This document shows, one piece after another, positions 40,599-40,962 of a DNA stretch of 40,962 nt. Source of the stretch: Polyangiaceae bacterium (GTDB taxonomy: Bacteria > Myxococcota_A > Polyangia > Polyangiales > Polyangiaceae); contig JAQSWN010000163.1 of NCBI GenBank assembly GCA_029266615.1, positions 1 to 40,962 on the forward strand. Reading direction: 5' to 3'. The notes beneath the pieces are model-generated. The model made no database searches, was not told where the DNA came from, and saw only the letters and a program-made list of their open reading frames with translations. The translations under genes and the position numbers were made by a program. Positions within the stretch are counted from its first letter, which is position 1, and each line of letters starts with the position of its first letter.

Positions 40599-40962
40599 GT
40601 GGGACAACTTCGAACCCTTGCAGGCGCGTTGGCTCTCCTCTCATGCATCGGCTGCGGAGAGGATTCTTCTTCATCGCCCCCGATGAGCGACAGCGGCGGC
40701 GCAGGCAGCGCGCCCGTGACCGTAGTCGAAAAGGACTGCGAGATAAGCGCGACCGGCGACGACGCGCCGGACGGGGTAACGTCGGTGCCATGCAAAGCGG
40801 ACTTCGACGCGCTCGCGTCGGCGCCGCTGGACGCGAGCCTGCCCGGGGCGCGCTCGGCGAAGGTGGTTCTGGATCAGTACGACGGCTCGCTCTATTTCCA
40901 AAACAGCACGCGCTACAAGATCCACTACGATTTCATCAGCAAGAACCTCTCCGGCGGCGATT
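40599..40962 (+). CDS. Lipoprotein, truncated by the window end
   Basis: An open frame runs to the last base: the GTG at 40599 (or TTG at 40587) begins a signal peptide (LRTLAGALALLSCIGC) with lipobox CIGC, a Ser-rich stretch, then a domain with VVLDQYDGSLYFQNSTRYKI-like sequence. About 121 residues are visible. The 'LYFQNSTRYKIHYDF' pattern resembles a group of uncharacterised myxobacterial surface proteins, but I cannot name a family. It is probably co-transcribed with the lipoprotein gene before it. Confidence 0.7.
   Translation, partial: MGQLRTLAGALALLSCIGCGEDSSSSPPMSDSGGAGSAPVTVVEKDCEISATGDDAPDGVTSVPCKADFDALASAPLDASLPGARSAKVVLDQYDGSLYFQNSTRYKIHYDFISKNLSGGD

Overview
The window is GC-rich DNA. 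Several traits suggest a myxobacterium, probably Myxococcota class Polyangia: many lipoproteins with long Gly/Ser/Ala linkers, Cys-rich lipoproteins, eukaryote-like Ser/Thr kinases with a C-terminal membrane anchor, OmpA/DUF4398 proteins, and a large TamA/TamB pair. This placement is inferred from gene style; no rRNA or tRNA gene is visible.

Layout. 1-5.6 kb: a universal stress protein, then xanthine dehydrogenase (xdhA-xdhB on the minus strand) with the maturation factor xdhC divergent. 5.6-6.6 kb: two decayed genes (a LamG-like remnant and an internally deleted methyltransferase). 6.8-11.4 kb: a Cys-rich lipoprotein, a 1.24-kb gene-free stretch, an OmpA/MotB-type lipoprotein, a lipoprotein made of three Cys repeats, and a frameshifted SnoaL-like gene. 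11.5-15.6 kb: a response regulator, then a compact operon of GTP-cyclohydrolase-II-like Urc1, DUF1688/Urc4 and uracil phosphoribosyltransferase, which together resemble the URC uracil-catabolism pathway. 15.7-21.7 kb: secreted hydrolases on Gly/Ser linkers (GH16 glycosidase, SGNH esterase, alpha/beta esterase), interrupted by an RNase Z-like protein and a degenerate pseudokinase. 21.8-25.2 kb: a broken AsmA-like gene (35-bp tandem duplication plus a 1-nt shift) and a DUF4398/OmpA operon. 25.4-30.3 kb: stress-type small membrane proteins (YtxH-like, DUF1328, YqjE-like), a two-component pair and an active Ser/Thr kinase. 30.4-36.9 kb: tamB and a lipobox-bearing tamA-like gene. 36.8-41 kb: DUF2892-like, PA2169/DUF2383-like, beta-barrel and PNPOx-type stress proteins, ending in a truncated lipoprotein gene.

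Two themes stand out. First, purine (Xdh) and pyrimidine (URC) base catabolism lie within 11 kb of each other. Second, -24/-12 (sigma-54-type) sequences, (T/C/G)GGCA(C/T)-N5-(N)TGC(A/T), sit in the correct orientation upstream of about ten genes, mostly the stress and envelope genes. In four or five cases the element is so close to the start codon (11-15 nt) that the mRNA would have almost no leader. This is the most unusual signal I found. Five genes are broken or degenerate, so local gene decay, or uneven assembly quality, should be kept in mind.
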